This document shows positions 24,671 to 32,568 of a stretch of 64,000 nucleotides of DNA, one piece after another. This stretch comes from Proruminimicrobium sp964487915 (GTDB lineage Bacteria; Elusimicrobiota; Endomicrobiia; Endomicrobiales; Endomicrobiaceae): NCBI GenBank assembly GCA_964487915.1, contig CAZASN010000003.1, positions 62,001-126,000 on the forward strand, in the 5' to 3' direction. The position numbers and the translations under genes were made by a program. Position 1 is the first letter of the stretch, and each line of letters starts with the position of its first letter. A model generated the notes under the pieces. It was not told the DNA's origin. It was given only the letters and a program-made list of their open reading frames with translations, and ran no database searches.

Positions 24671-26008
24671 CTAAATTACTCCGTGAGACAACATTGCATC
24701 GGCAACTTTAACAAAACCGGCTATGTTTGCGCCGTTTACAAGATTTCCGGGAGTTCCGTATTCTTCAGCCGCATTTTTTGCCGAGGTATGTATATTGATC
24801 ATTATCTGATGAAGTTTGTTGTCAACTTCCGAGAATGTCCATGAAAGTCTCTGAGAATTCTGGGACATTTCAAGACCTGATGTCGCAACTCCGCCTGCGT
24901 TTGACGCTTTGCCCGGAGCATAAGCTATTTTTGCTTTTATAAATTTTTCAACCGCTTCCGGAGTTGAAGGCATATTTGCTCCTTCGGCAACCGCTATGCA
25001 GCCGTTTTTAATAAGCGTTTCCGCCGCTTTTCCGTCAAGTTCGTTCTGGGTGGCGCAAGGAAGAGCGATATCGCATTTAATATTCCATATACCGGCACAT
25101 CCTTCCGTATATACGGCTGATTTTCTTTCTTTAACATATTCCGAAATTCTTTTTCTTTCAACTTCTTTTAATCTCTTTACCAAATCCAAATCTATTCCGT
25201 CTTTATCATAAATATATCCGTTTGAATCGGATAATGCGACTACTTTTGCGCCTAATTCAACCGCTTTTTCTACGGCATATATCGCAACGTTGCCTGAACC
25301 CGAAATAACGACTGTTTTTCCGTCAAAAGAAGTTTTTTTGTCTTTTAACATTTCCTGGCAGAAATAAACTGTTCCGTATCCCGTCGCTTCAGTTCTTGCC
25401 AAAGAACCTCCGTAAAGAAGCCCTTTTCCCGTCAAAACGCCGTGAAACGTATTTCTGATTCTTTTATACTGCCCGAAAAGATAACCTATTTCTCTTCCGC
25501 CTACTCCTATGTCGCCTGCAGGAACATCCGTATCGGCGTCTATATGTCTGCAAAGTTCGGTCATAAAACTCTGGCAAAATCTCATAACTTCAGAATCCGA
25601 TTTTCCTTTAGGATCAAAATCAGAGCCGCCTTTTCCGCCGCCCATCATAAGACCTGTCAATGAATTCTTAAAAATCTGCTCAAATCCCAAAAATTTGATT
25701 GTTCCTAAATTTACCGAAGGGTGAAATCTTAATCCGCCTTTATAAGGTCCGATTGCTGAATTAAACTGTACTCTCATTCCTCTGTTAACGCGGATGTTGC
25801 CTTTATCGTCCTGCCAAGGCACTCTGAAAAGTATCTGTCTTTCCGGTTCTACGATTCTTTCAAGTATGGCGGCATCACGATACTTTTTGTGCTTTTCTAT
25901 AACCGGACTTATAGACTCCAAAACTTCCTCAACAGCCTGCAAAAACAGCTGTTCACCTGCATTTCTTCGTTTAACTTCCTGCATTACTTCAGCAACATAA
26001 GCATTCAT
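24671..26008 (-). CDS. gdhA: Glutamate dehydrogenase, NADP-type hexameric
   Basis: It makes glutamate from 2-oxoglutarate and ammonia at high ammonia. The 445-residue protein has the substrate loop GPYKGGLRFHPSVN, the catalytic Lys region GGGKGGSDFDPKGKS and a Rossmann fold (VVISGSGNVAIYAVEKA, near residue 225). This is the E. coli GdhA subfamily. The gene has no hexaloop leader; only 54 bases separate it from the upstream GltD-like gene, with a good AAGGAG ribosome site, so it may be co-transcribed with that pair. Confidence 0.96.
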   Translation of the reverse strand: MNAYVAEVMQEVKRRNAGEQLFLQAVEEVLESISPVIEKHKKYRDAAILERIVEPERQILFRVPWQDDKGNIRVNRGMRVQFNSAIGPYKGGLRFHPSVNLGTIKFLGFEQIFKNSLTGLMMGGGKGGSDFDPKGKSDSEVMRFCQSFMTELCRHIDADTDVPAGDIGVGGREIGYLFGQYKRIRNTFHGVLTGKGLLYGGSLARTEATGYGTVYFCQEMLKDKKTSFDGKTVVISGSGNVAIYAVEKAVELGAKVVALSDSNGYIYDKDGIDLDLVKRLKEVERKRISEYVKERKSAVYTEGCAGIWNIKCDIALPCATQNELDGKAAETLIKNGCIAVAEGANMPSTPEAVEKFIKAKIAYAPGKASNAGGVATSGLEMSQNSQRLSWTFSEVDNKLHQIMINIHTSAKNAAEEYGTPGNLVNGANIAGFVKVADAMLSHGVI

Positions 26009-26062
26009 TTTTTTATTCTCCTTTGAATAAATTTATTGATATTAAGTGTGATGTGTTTTTTA

Positions 26063-27478
26063 TTAACCTTCGGAACCGTCAGGGGGGTGATAACTATGAT
26101 GTTCTTTTAGAAAAGAATGTATGCTCTTTGCGGCCTGTTTGCCCATTCCCATTGCTTCTATAACGGTGCTGCCTCCGGCGATATCGCCTCCGGCAAAAAC
26201 TCCGTTTAATTTTGTCATGAAATTTTCGTCTATTATCAAATATCCGTGGCTGTCTGTCTCCAAAGATTTTACGAGAGAAGGAAGAACGGGATTAGGATGC
26301 AATCCCAAAGCAAGTATAACCACATCCGCGTCAATTAAAAAATCGGAGCCTGCAATTTCAACAGGTTTTCTTCTTCCGGAAGCATCAGGCGCGCCCAATT
26401 CCATTTTAACGCATTCCATAGCTTTAACAAAGCCTTTTTCATCGGCTAAAAATTTAACCGGTGCCGTAAGTTCTATAAATTCTATTCCTTCTTCAAGGGC
26501 ATGTTTCCTTTCTTCAATACGAGCCGGCATTTCCTGCTGCGTTCTTCTGTAAACAAGTTTTACGGACTGCGCTCCCAGTCTTTTTGCCGTTCTTGCCGAA
26601 TCCATAGCGGTATTTCCGCCGCCGATTACGACGACATTTTTGCCTCTGTGGATGGGGGTGTCAAAATCGGGAAATTTAAAAGCGGACATAAGATTGACTC
26701 TTGCGAGAAATTCGTTTGCCGAATAAATATTGTTATAATTTTCACCTTCTATATTTAAAAAAGAAGGAAGACCGGCGCCTGCTCCGATAAAAACGGCTTT
26801 AAATCCTTCATCAAATAAATCCTGAATAGTCTTTGTTCTGCCTATCAAACAATTAAAAACAAATTTGATTCCGAGAGATTTTAATGTATTTACTTCGGCA
26901 TCCAACACGTCGCACGGAAGCCTGAATTCAGGAATGCCGTATCTTAATACTCCGCCGCTGTCGTGCAAAGATTCAAAAACGGTAATGTCATAACCCATTT
27001 TTGCAAGATCTCCCGCGCATGTAAGGCCGGCGGGACCAGAACCGACTACGGCTGCTTTTATTCCGTTTGATTTTATTGTGATTTTTTCGTCTTTTATGTT
27101 TGATGTTGCCCAATCTGCGGTAAATCTTTCAAGATTGCCTATTGCTACGGCTTCGCTTTTTTTAGCCAAAATACAAAATTTTTCACACTGGTTTTCCTGA
27201 GGACAGACTCTTCCGCATACTGCCGGAAGATTGTTTTTTTCTTTTAAAACTGATATTGCTTTATTAAAATTTTTGTCAGCTATTTGTTTGATAAATCCTG
27301 GAATGTTTATTTCTACGGGGCACCCCTGAACGCAAAGAGGTTTTTTGCATTGCAGACATCTTCGGGCCTCCGTTTCTGCCTGTTCTTCGGTATATCCGGT
27401 ATTAACCTGTTTAAAATCTTTATTTCTTTCTTCAGGCTGTCTTTCAGGCATTTTCATTCTTTGTGATGACATTTGCAC
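26063..27478 (-). CDS. gltA: GltD/NfnB-like FAD- and Fe-S-containing NADPH oxidoreductase
   Basis: The 471-residue protein has an N-terminal double 4Fe-4S motif (CLQCKKPLCVQGCPVEINIPGFI...CGRVCPQENQCEKFC). An FAD site (AAVVGSGPAGLTCAGDLA, near residue 140) and an NADPH site (VVVIGGGNTAMDSARTAKRLG, near residue 285) follow. This is the glutamate synthase small subunit fold. Because the gene is coupled to a ferredoxin-NADP reductase-like subunit upstream (25-base overlap), the pair could equally be an electron-bifurcating NfnAB transhydrogenase. The split glutamate synthase 11 kb away has its own flavoprotein, which favours the transhydrogenase role. Confidence 0.87.
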   Translation of the reverse strand: MQMSSQRMKMPERQPEERNKDFKQVNTGYTEEQAETEARRCLQCKKPLCVQGCPVEINIPGFIKQIADKNFNKAISVLKEKNNLPAVCGRVCPQENQCEKFCILAKKSEAVAIGNLERFTADWATSNIKDEKITIKSNGIKAAVVGSGPAGLTCAGDLAKMGYDITVFESLHDSGGVLRYGIPEFRLPCDVLDAEVNTLKSLGIKFVFNCLIGRTKTIQDLFDEGFKAVFIGAGAGLPSFLNIEGENYNNIYSANEFLARVNLMSAFKFPDFDTPIHRGKNVVVIGGGNTAMDSARTAKRLGAQSVKLVYRRTQQEMPARIEERKHALEEGIEFIELTAPVKFLADEKGFVKAMECVKMELGAPDASGRRKPVEIAGSDFLIDADVVILALGLHPNPVLPSLVKSLETDSHGYLIIDENFMTKLNGVFAGGDIAGGSTVIEAMGMGKQAAKSIHSFLKEHHSYHPPDGSEG

Positions 27479-28302
27479 TCCGGGTTATGTTTAAAATTTT
27501 CAAAAGATTCGGTTTCATATTTCTTAAACAGCGATAATCTTGATACCAGTTCATCCCAATTGACTTTATGGGCGTTAAATTCCGGTCCGTCAACGCAGGC
27601 AAATTTTGTTTTGCCGTTTACGGTAACACGGCAAGCGCCGCACATTCCGGTGCCGTCAACCATTATGGGATTTAAAGAAACCAGAGTTTCTATATTATGT
27701 TCTTTTGTCATATTTGAAACTGCTTTCATCATAGGCACGGGGCCTATCGCATAAACGACGTTAATTTTTTCTTTTGCGATTACATCGGACAGAACATTTG
27801 TGACAAAACCTTTGATACCGTAAGAACCGTCGTCGGTCGCTATTAAAAGCTGTGAGGAATTTTCTTTTAATTCATCTTCAAGGATTAATAAATCTTTATT
27901 TCTTGCGCCTACTATAGTTATAACTTTATTGCCGGCTTTAAGAAGACTTTTTATAACAGGCAAAACTTCCGCCGTTCCTACTCCTCCGGCAACCGCAACG
28001 ATTGTTCCGTAATTTTTAATTTCGGTAGGATGGCCCAAAGGTCCAAGAACATCCCTTATATACTGCCCTTCATTTAAAGTACCGAGTTCAGTTGTGGTCT
28101 TTCCTGCTTCCTGAAAAATAATTCTGATTGTTCCCTTAGCCGCGTCAGCGCCGGCTATAGTCAAAGGAATTCTTTCGCCTTTTTCATGCAGTCTTAAAAT
28201 AACAAACTGACCGGCTTTTGAATTTTTGGCTATATCGGGAGCGTTAATTTCAAAGCTCTTTATATTGGATGACAGAATTTTTTTTGAAATAATTTTAAAC
28301 AT
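27454..28302 (-). CDS. Ferredoxin-NADP reductase-like subunit (NfnA/SudB type)
   Basis: The 282-residue protein combines an FAD-binding barrel (IPLTIAGADAAKGTIRIIFQ), an NAD-binding domain (VAVAGGVGTAEVLPVIKSL) and a C-terminal 2Fe-2S Cys set (GTGMCGACRVTVNGKTKFACVDGPEF). It resembles dihydroorotate dehydrogenase electron-transfer subunits and the beta subunit of sulfide dehydrogenase/NfnAB. Its gene overlaps the GltD-like partner, so the two make one complex. No strong promoter or leader structure was found upstream. Confidence 0.87.
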   Translation of the reverse strand: MFKIISKKILSSNIKSFEINAPDIAKNSKAGQFVILRLHEKGERIPLTIAGADAAKGTIRIIFQEAGKTTTELGTLNEGQYIRDVLGPLGHPTEIKNYGTIVAVAGGVGTAEVLPVIKSLLKAGNKVITIVGARNKDLLILEDELKENSSQLLIATDDGSYGIKGFVTNVLSDVIAKEKINVVYAIGPVPMMKAVSNMTKEHNIETLVSLNPIMVDGTGMCGACRVTVNGKTKFACVDGPEFNAHKVNWDELVSRLSLFKKYETESFENFKHNPECKCHHKE

Positions 28303-28413
28303 ATAATAATCCGTAAAAATAATAAAACAGTTCAGAGAGTATATAAATTTTAAATAAAATATTCAAATAGGCCTTTATACGACTATAAAATAAACAATTA
28401 AACTACATTTGCC

Positions 28414-28440
28414 GTTATAATTTATTTTACAACGGTTTAT
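28414..28440. terminator. Weak hairpin after pyrG
   Basis: CCGTTGTAA pairs with TTATAACGG on the minus strand (one mismatch), with an AATAAA loop. No T-run follows it, so it is a poor intrinsic terminator, and pyrG transcripts may extend into the next pair. Confidence 0.35.
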
Positions 28441-28449
28441 GTTTAAATT

Positions 28450-30042
28450 TTATTTACACACGCTTTTTTTAAATTTTTCGCTGGCCTGAACAAATCCTCT
28501 GAAAATAGGATGCTGTTTGGCCGGTCTTGCGCCGAACTCAGGGTGAAACTGCACCGCTATAAAGAAAGGATGATTTTTAAGTTCTATTATTTCAGGCAAA
28601 ATATTTTTATGAAATCCAGAAACCTCAAAACCTACTTTCTTAAAATCTTCAATATATTTTGGATTCATTTCATATCTGTGTCTGTGTCTTTCCACTATTT
28701 TATCTGATTTATACAATTTATGCACGAAAGAACCTTTCACGAGATCGGCTTCATAATTGCCGAGTCTCATTGTAGCGCCTAAATTTTTTATGCTTTTTTG
28801 TTCCTCAAGCATTTCAACGACCGGTTCTGTAGTTTTCGGATCTATTTCGGTTGAATTTGCGTCTTTCAAACCAAGCAGATTCCTTGCCGATTCAATAATA
28901 GCGCATTGCATACCGAGACATATTCCGAAGAAAGGAACTTTGTTTTCTCTTGCAAATTTGATTGCGGCAATCTTACCGTCAACGCCTCTTATTCCGAAAC
29001 CTCCCGGAACAAGAATACCGTGAAGCTGTTTTAATTTCTTTATTAAATTTTTATCTTCCGAAGAGATATATTTAATATCTAAGTCAAGATTTTCATCCAT
29101 AGCCGAAATTTTTAATGATTCGTCTATAGATTTATATGCGTCTTTCAAATCCGCGTATTTGCCTATTATTCCTATATGCACCGTATCTTTTATTTTATTT
29201 ACTCTTTTTACGTAACTAAACCATTCTTTTGAAAAAGTTTTTTTGCTTTTTAGTCCAAGCCTCTTAAGCACATAACCGTCTACTCCCTGTTTATGAAGAG
29301 ATTCGGGTATATGGTAAATTGAAGAACAGCTTTTTGCTTCAACAACCGCTTCTTTTGAAACGTTGCAGAATAAAGATATTTTCGCTTTCATTGAATCTGA
29401 AAGCGAATGTTCAGTTCTGCATATAATCATGTCGGGAACAATACCGACTTCTCTGAGTTTGTTTACCGAGTGCTGCGTAGGTTTTGTTTTTAATTCGTTG
29501 GCGCCGGCTATATAAGGAACAAGCGTAAGGTGAATGCTCATTACGTCTTCTCTTTTCTGCTCAAGCATAAACTGTCTGGTCGCTTCAATAAAAGGAAGCC
29601 CTTCAATATCTCCGATCGTTCCGCCTATTTCTATTATCGTTATGTCAACTTTATTTTCAAACGCGGTAAATCTTCTTTTGATTTCGTCAGTTATGTGGGG
29701 AATTACCTGAACCGTGCCTCCGTTGTAATCGCCTCTTCTTTCATTGTTTATAACAGTCTGGTATATATGTCCTGCGGTGTTTGTGTTTGCTTTGGTTGTA
29801 ACCATATCAAGAAATCTTTCGTAGGTGCCTAAATCAAGGTCGGCTTCGGCTCCGTCGGCGGTAACATAAACTTCGCCGTGCTGGAAAGGATTCATCGTAC
29901 CGGGATCAACGTTTATATAAGGGTCCATTTTTATCATGGTAACCTTATATCCGTGCAACTGAAGAAGTTTGCCGATGCTGGCTCCAGTGATACCTTTTCC
30001 CAAAGAACTTACAACGCCGCCTGTCATAAAAATATATTTCAT
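28450..30042 (-). CDS. pyrG: CTP synthase
   Basis: It converts UTP to CTP with glutamine as nitrogen source. The 530-residue protein has the N-terminal synthase domain (MTGGVVSSLGKGITGASIGKLL, and KMDPYINVDPGTMNPFQHGEV). The C-terminal class I glutaminase has the nucleophile in GICLGMQ near residue 380 and the catalytic His in AVQFHPEFGARP. It is full length and lies alone behind its own leader, like purF. Confidence 0.97.
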   Translation of the reverse strand: MKYIFMTGGVVSSLGKGITGASIGKLLQLHGYKVTMIKMDPYINVDPGTMNPFQHGEVYVTADGAEADLDLGTYERFLDMVTTKANTNTAGHIYQTVINNERRGDYNGGTVQVIPHITDEIKRRFTAFENKVDITIIEIGGTIGDIEGLPFIEATRQFMLEQKREDVMSIHLTLVPYIAGANELKTKPTQHSVNKLREVGIVPDMIICRTEHSLSDSMKAKISLFCNVSKEAVVEAKSCSSIYHIPESLHKQGVDGYVLKRLGLKSKKTFSKEWFSYVKRVNKIKDTVHIGIIGKYADLKDAYKSIDESLKISAMDENLDLDIKYISSEDKNLIKKLKQLHGILVPGGFGIRGVDGKIAAIKFARENKVPFFGICLGMQCAIIESARNLLGLKDANSTEIDPKTTEPVVEMLEEQKSIKNLGATMRLGNYEADLVKGSFVHKLYKSDKIVERHRHRYEMNPKYIEDFKKVGFEVSGFHKNILPEIIELKNHPFFIAVQFHPEFGARPAKQHPIFRGFVQASEKFKKSVCK

Positions 30043-30200
30043 TGATAGCTCCCTATACAGTTCATATATTATAGTTATAGTTGATTTAAAAAATAAAAAA
30101 GAATGCGCAAAGGCACAAACATAAAAAACCTTTAAGCATCCGTATTTAACAAATATCTATTGGTACGCGAAATATTACATAATAAATTTATATTTGTCAA
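30043..30200 (-). promoter_or_regulatory. pyrG promoter and ANTAR-type leader
   Basis: The promoter is TTGACA (30195-30200), 17 bases, TAATAT (30072-equivalent box at 30172-30177). The hairpin TTAAAT-ACGGAT-GCTTAA (30132-30149) has an A-C mismatch and a G-U pair near the loop and four Watson-Crick pairs outside. Its six-base loop has A1 and G4. Its 3' half overlaps the terminator at 30095-30142. This is the most divergent of the five leaders. Confidence 0.65.
30095..30142 (-). terminator. Leader terminator of pyrG
   Basis: On the minus strand GGATGCTTAAAGG pairs with CCTTTGCGCATTC (one mismatch), with a long T-rich loop, then TTTTTTATTTTTT. Confidence 0.85.
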
Positions 30201-30233
30201 ACGCCGTTTTTCGTAAAAATAACATATTTTCGT

Positions 30234-30287
30234 TTAACAAATAATTAACATTTTATTTATTTTATCTTAATTGCCATTTTGTATTAT
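30234..30287 (+). promoter_or_regulatory. Pho-box promoter of the porin-pstS genes
   Basis: Four TTAACA-like half-sites lie at an exact 11-bp period: TTAACA (30234), TTAACA (30245), TTTATT (30256) and TTAATT (30267). A -10 box TATTAT (30282-30287) follows nine bases after the last one. This matches PhoP/PhoB-type direct repeats, in which the regulator replaces the -35 contact. The predicted start of transcription is near 30294. The pyrG promoter is back to back. Confidence 0.78.
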
Positions 30288-30292
30288 TTTGC

Positions 30293-30335
30293 CAACAACA
30301 AAAAGTTGTTGTAAAAAAATAGCACTGAAAAGTGC
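30293..30335 (+). other. Two 5'-UTR hairpins of the porin mRNA
   Basis: CAACAAC-AAAAA-GTTGTTG (30293-30311) begins about where transcription should start. GCACT-GAAA-AGTGC (30322-30335), closed by a GNRA tetraloop, comes just before the AAGGAGAG ribosome site. No T-run follows, so these are more likely mRNA stabilisers than terminators. Confidence 0.55.
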
Positions 30336-30353
30336 AAAAAGGAGAGAAAAAAG

Positions 30354-31586
30354 ATGTTGAAAAAAACATTGTTGTTGGTCGTAGGGTTTGTAGTAACGGC
30401 ATCGGTTTCCGCATTTGCCGACATAAGCTCGCTTGCGAATTTGCTTGCCGAAAAAAGGCTTATTTCTTACGGTGAAGCGCAGACAATCGCGACTGAATCA
30501 AAGGAAGAAGAAAGAATGAAACTGGCTTCGGGAAAGTCGGAACTTGTGCCTGCATGGGTACAAAATATGACTTTTAAAGGCGATTTAAGAATCAGAACGC
30601 AGTATGATTGGGATGCAAGCAACAAATCAAGAATAAGAGAAAGATTAAGACTCAGACTCGGAATAGAAACAAGGCCTATTGAGAAAGTACAGGTAGGTTT
30701 CGGACTTGCGACAGGATCGCTCGGCGTTTCAGGAAGCGACGTAAAAGATAAAGAAGCCAGTTCAACAAATCATACTTTTGAATATATGAATAAAGCTCCG
30801 TTATTTGTTGATTACGCATATATACAGTATGACCCTTATGAATGGATAGCGGTAAGAGGCGGTAAGGTAAAATCGCAGACTCACGTATGGAATACAAGCG
30901 ATTTAATATGGGACGGGGATTATAATCCCGACGGGTTAAACGCAACGGCAAAAACCTCTTTGTCCGAAAATTTAAAATTTACGGCAAACGCAGGATGGTA
31001 CACTTTCGGCGAGGGAAAACAGGACAAAATGCTGGCAGACGCTTACATAGTGCAGCCGATAATAGAATTTACGCATAATTCGGTAAAAGCAAAATTCGGA
31101 TTGGCATACCAGCAGTTTAATTTTGCGGGAAGAACAAACGCAGGAACAGGTTTAATTAAAAATTATGATTTCAGAATAATAAACCCCAGCATATCCGTTG
31201 ATTTTGCCGAAGTATTCCAGTCATCATATAACTTCGGAATATTCGGAGATTTTGCGCAGAACACGCAAAATGACTTGCCTAAAGTAAACGGTAAAGACGC
31301 AGTCAAGGCATACTTGGCAGGCGCCAGTTTCGGCCATGCAAAACTTGACAAAATCGGAACATGGCAGATCAAAGGCATGTACAGATATGAAGAGTTGTAT
31401 TCAATTCCGGAAGGCCTCGGAGATTCAGACGCTTACGGCGGGAAAGCCGGAAAAGGCTACGAATTTATAGCAAGTTTCGGTTTAACAAAAGCTCTTTCGT
31501 TCGGAATAGATTACTATCAGATGACCGATATAGACGGAAATGTTCCTAAGAGCCTTTGCCAGTTTGATTTTGTATATAAATTTTAA
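30354..31586 (+). CDS. Putative outer-membrane porin of the phosphate regulon
   Basis: The 410-residue protein has a signal peptide (MLKKTLLLVVGFVVTASVSAFA) and a short helical region (residues 23-60). A beta-barrel body begins at FKGDLRIRTQYDWD and ends with the strand CQFDFVYKF, with terminal Phe. It resembles the putative porin families found in many diderms (Porin_5-like). It is the first gene behind a Pho-box promoter and precedes pstS by 27 bases. An anion or phosphate channel role, analogous to OprP/PhoE, is inferred from context. Confidence 0.8.
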   Translation: MLKKTLLLVVGFVVTASVSAFADISSLANLLAEKRLISYGEAQTIATESKEEERMKLASGKSELVPAWVQNMTFKGDLRIRTQYDWDASNKSRIRERLRLRLGIETRPIEKVQVGFGLATGSLGVSGSDVKDKEASSTNHTFEYMNKAPLFVDYAYIQYDPYEWIAVRGGKVKSQTHVWNTSDLIWDGDYNPDGLNATAKTSLSENLKFTANAGWYTFGEGKQDKMLADAYIVQPIIEFTHNSVKAKFGLAYQQFNFAGRTNAGTGLIKNYDFRIINPSISVDFAEVFQSSYNFGIFGDFAQNTQNDLPKVNGKDAVKAYLAGASFGHAKLDKIGTWQIKGMYRYEELYSIPEGLGDSDAYGGKAGKGYEFIASFGLTKALSFGIDYYQMTDIDGNVPKSLCQFDFVYKF

Positions 31587-31613
31587 TTAAAAAAATAAAG
31601 GAGGAACAATAAA

Positions 31614-32420
31614 ATGAATTTAGTAAAAAAGTTGTTCATGACGGCGTTGGCCGTAAGTTGCATAAGCTCGATTTCTTTTGCGAAAATCACCCTTGAAGGG
31701 TCAACAACGGTGCTTCCGATAGCCCAAAGAGCAGCGGAAGAAATGATGGATGCTAACGATAAAATAGAAATAAGCGTAAGAGGCGGCGGATCCGGAGTAG
31801 GCGTAAATTCTCTTATAGCAAAAAAATGCGATATCGCGATGGCTTCAAGATCAATCAAAGATTCCGAATTGCAAAAAGCGGCGTCAAACGGAGTACAGCC
31901 TAAAGCTTACGTTATAGCGATGGACGGAATAGCGGTTGTCGTAAATCCTTCAAATCCGGTAAGAAGCCTTTCAAAATCTCAGGTAAAAAATATTTTTACA
32001 GGCAAAATTTCAAACTGGAAAGAAGTAGGAGGAAATGACGAAAAAATAATCGTTGTTTCAAGAGACAGCGCAAGCGGAACTTTTGAAGCTTTCGGAGAAC
32101 TTGCCCTTAATAAAGAAAAGGTAAGATCCGACGCGCTTATGCAGGCTTCCAACCAGGCGGTAGCTACGACAATAAGAAACACAAAAGGCGCGATAGGATA
32201 TATAGGACTCGGATATATGAAAGATTTGGCAGACGTAAGCATAGACGGAATTGAAGCGAGCGTTGAAACTGTTCTTTCGGGAAAATATCCTTATTCAAGA
32301 CCTTTGTTTATGTATTCAAACGGTCCGGCAAAAGGCGAAGCGAAAGAATATCTGGATTTTATATTGAGCGAAGACGGCCAGAATATAGTAAAAAGAGAAG
32401 GTTTTGTTGGATTAAAGTAA
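31614..32420 (+). CDS. pstS: Phosphate ABC transporter, substrate-binding protein
   Basis: Periplasmic phosphate-binding protein of 268 residues. It has a signal peptide (to about residue 22, SSISFA), then ITLEGSTTVLPIAQRAAEE, which forms part of the phosphate site. The family's RGGGSGVGV, ASRSIKD, ISNWKEVGG and SRDSASGTFEAF motifs follow. An AAGGAGGA ribosome site precedes it. A strong terminator after it separates it from pstCAB, which has its own Pho-box promoter, allowing the binding protein to be made in excess. Confidence 0.96.
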   Translation: MNLVKKLFMTALAVSCISSISFAKITLEGSTTVLPIAQRAAEEMMDANDKIEISVRGGGSGVGVNSLIAKKCDIAMASRSIKDSELQKAASNGVQPKAYVIAMDGIAVVVNPSNPVRSLSKSQVKNIFTGKISNWKEVGGNDEKIIVVSRDSASGTFEAFGELALNKEKVRSDALMQASNQAVATTIRNTKGAIGYIGLGYMKDLADVSIDGIEASVETVLSGKYPYSRPLFMYSNGPAKGEAKEYLDFILSEDGQNIVKREGFVGLK

Positions 32421-32447
32421 ATCATACCTCTCCCCAACAAAACGGAG

Positions 32448-32480
32448 TCCCCCGTGTTTTTACGCGGGGGATTTCTTTTA
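32448..32480 (+). terminator. Terminator between pstS and pstC
   Basis: A 9-bp GC-rich stem (TCCCCCGTG with CGCGGGGGA) and a TTTTTA loop are followed by a T-rich tract (TTTCTTTT). Confidence 0.92.
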
Positions 32481-32508
32481 AAATATGTTTTTTGCAACGA
32501 CAAACGTC

Positions 32509-32562
32509 TTAACAATTTCTTAACAATTGGTTTATTTATTTTTAACTTACAGTTTGTAAAAT
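32509..32562 (+). promoter_or_regulatory. Pho-box promoter of pstCAB-phoU
   Basis: Half-sites TTAACA (32509), TTAACA (32520), TTTATT (32531) and TTAACT (32542) are spaced by 11 bp. A -10 box TAAAAT (32557-32562) lies nine bases after the last. The geometry is identical to the box at 30234. The pstC ATG at 32569 is only six bases beyond the -10. Confidence 0.8.
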
Positions 32563-32568
32563 TAAACT

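Noticed and set aside
26501..26758. Many open frames antisense to long genes (for example within gdhA, pyrG, carB and the GltD-like gene)
   Set aside because: They are shadows of the codon bias of the real genes, with no ribosome sites and no family resemblance.
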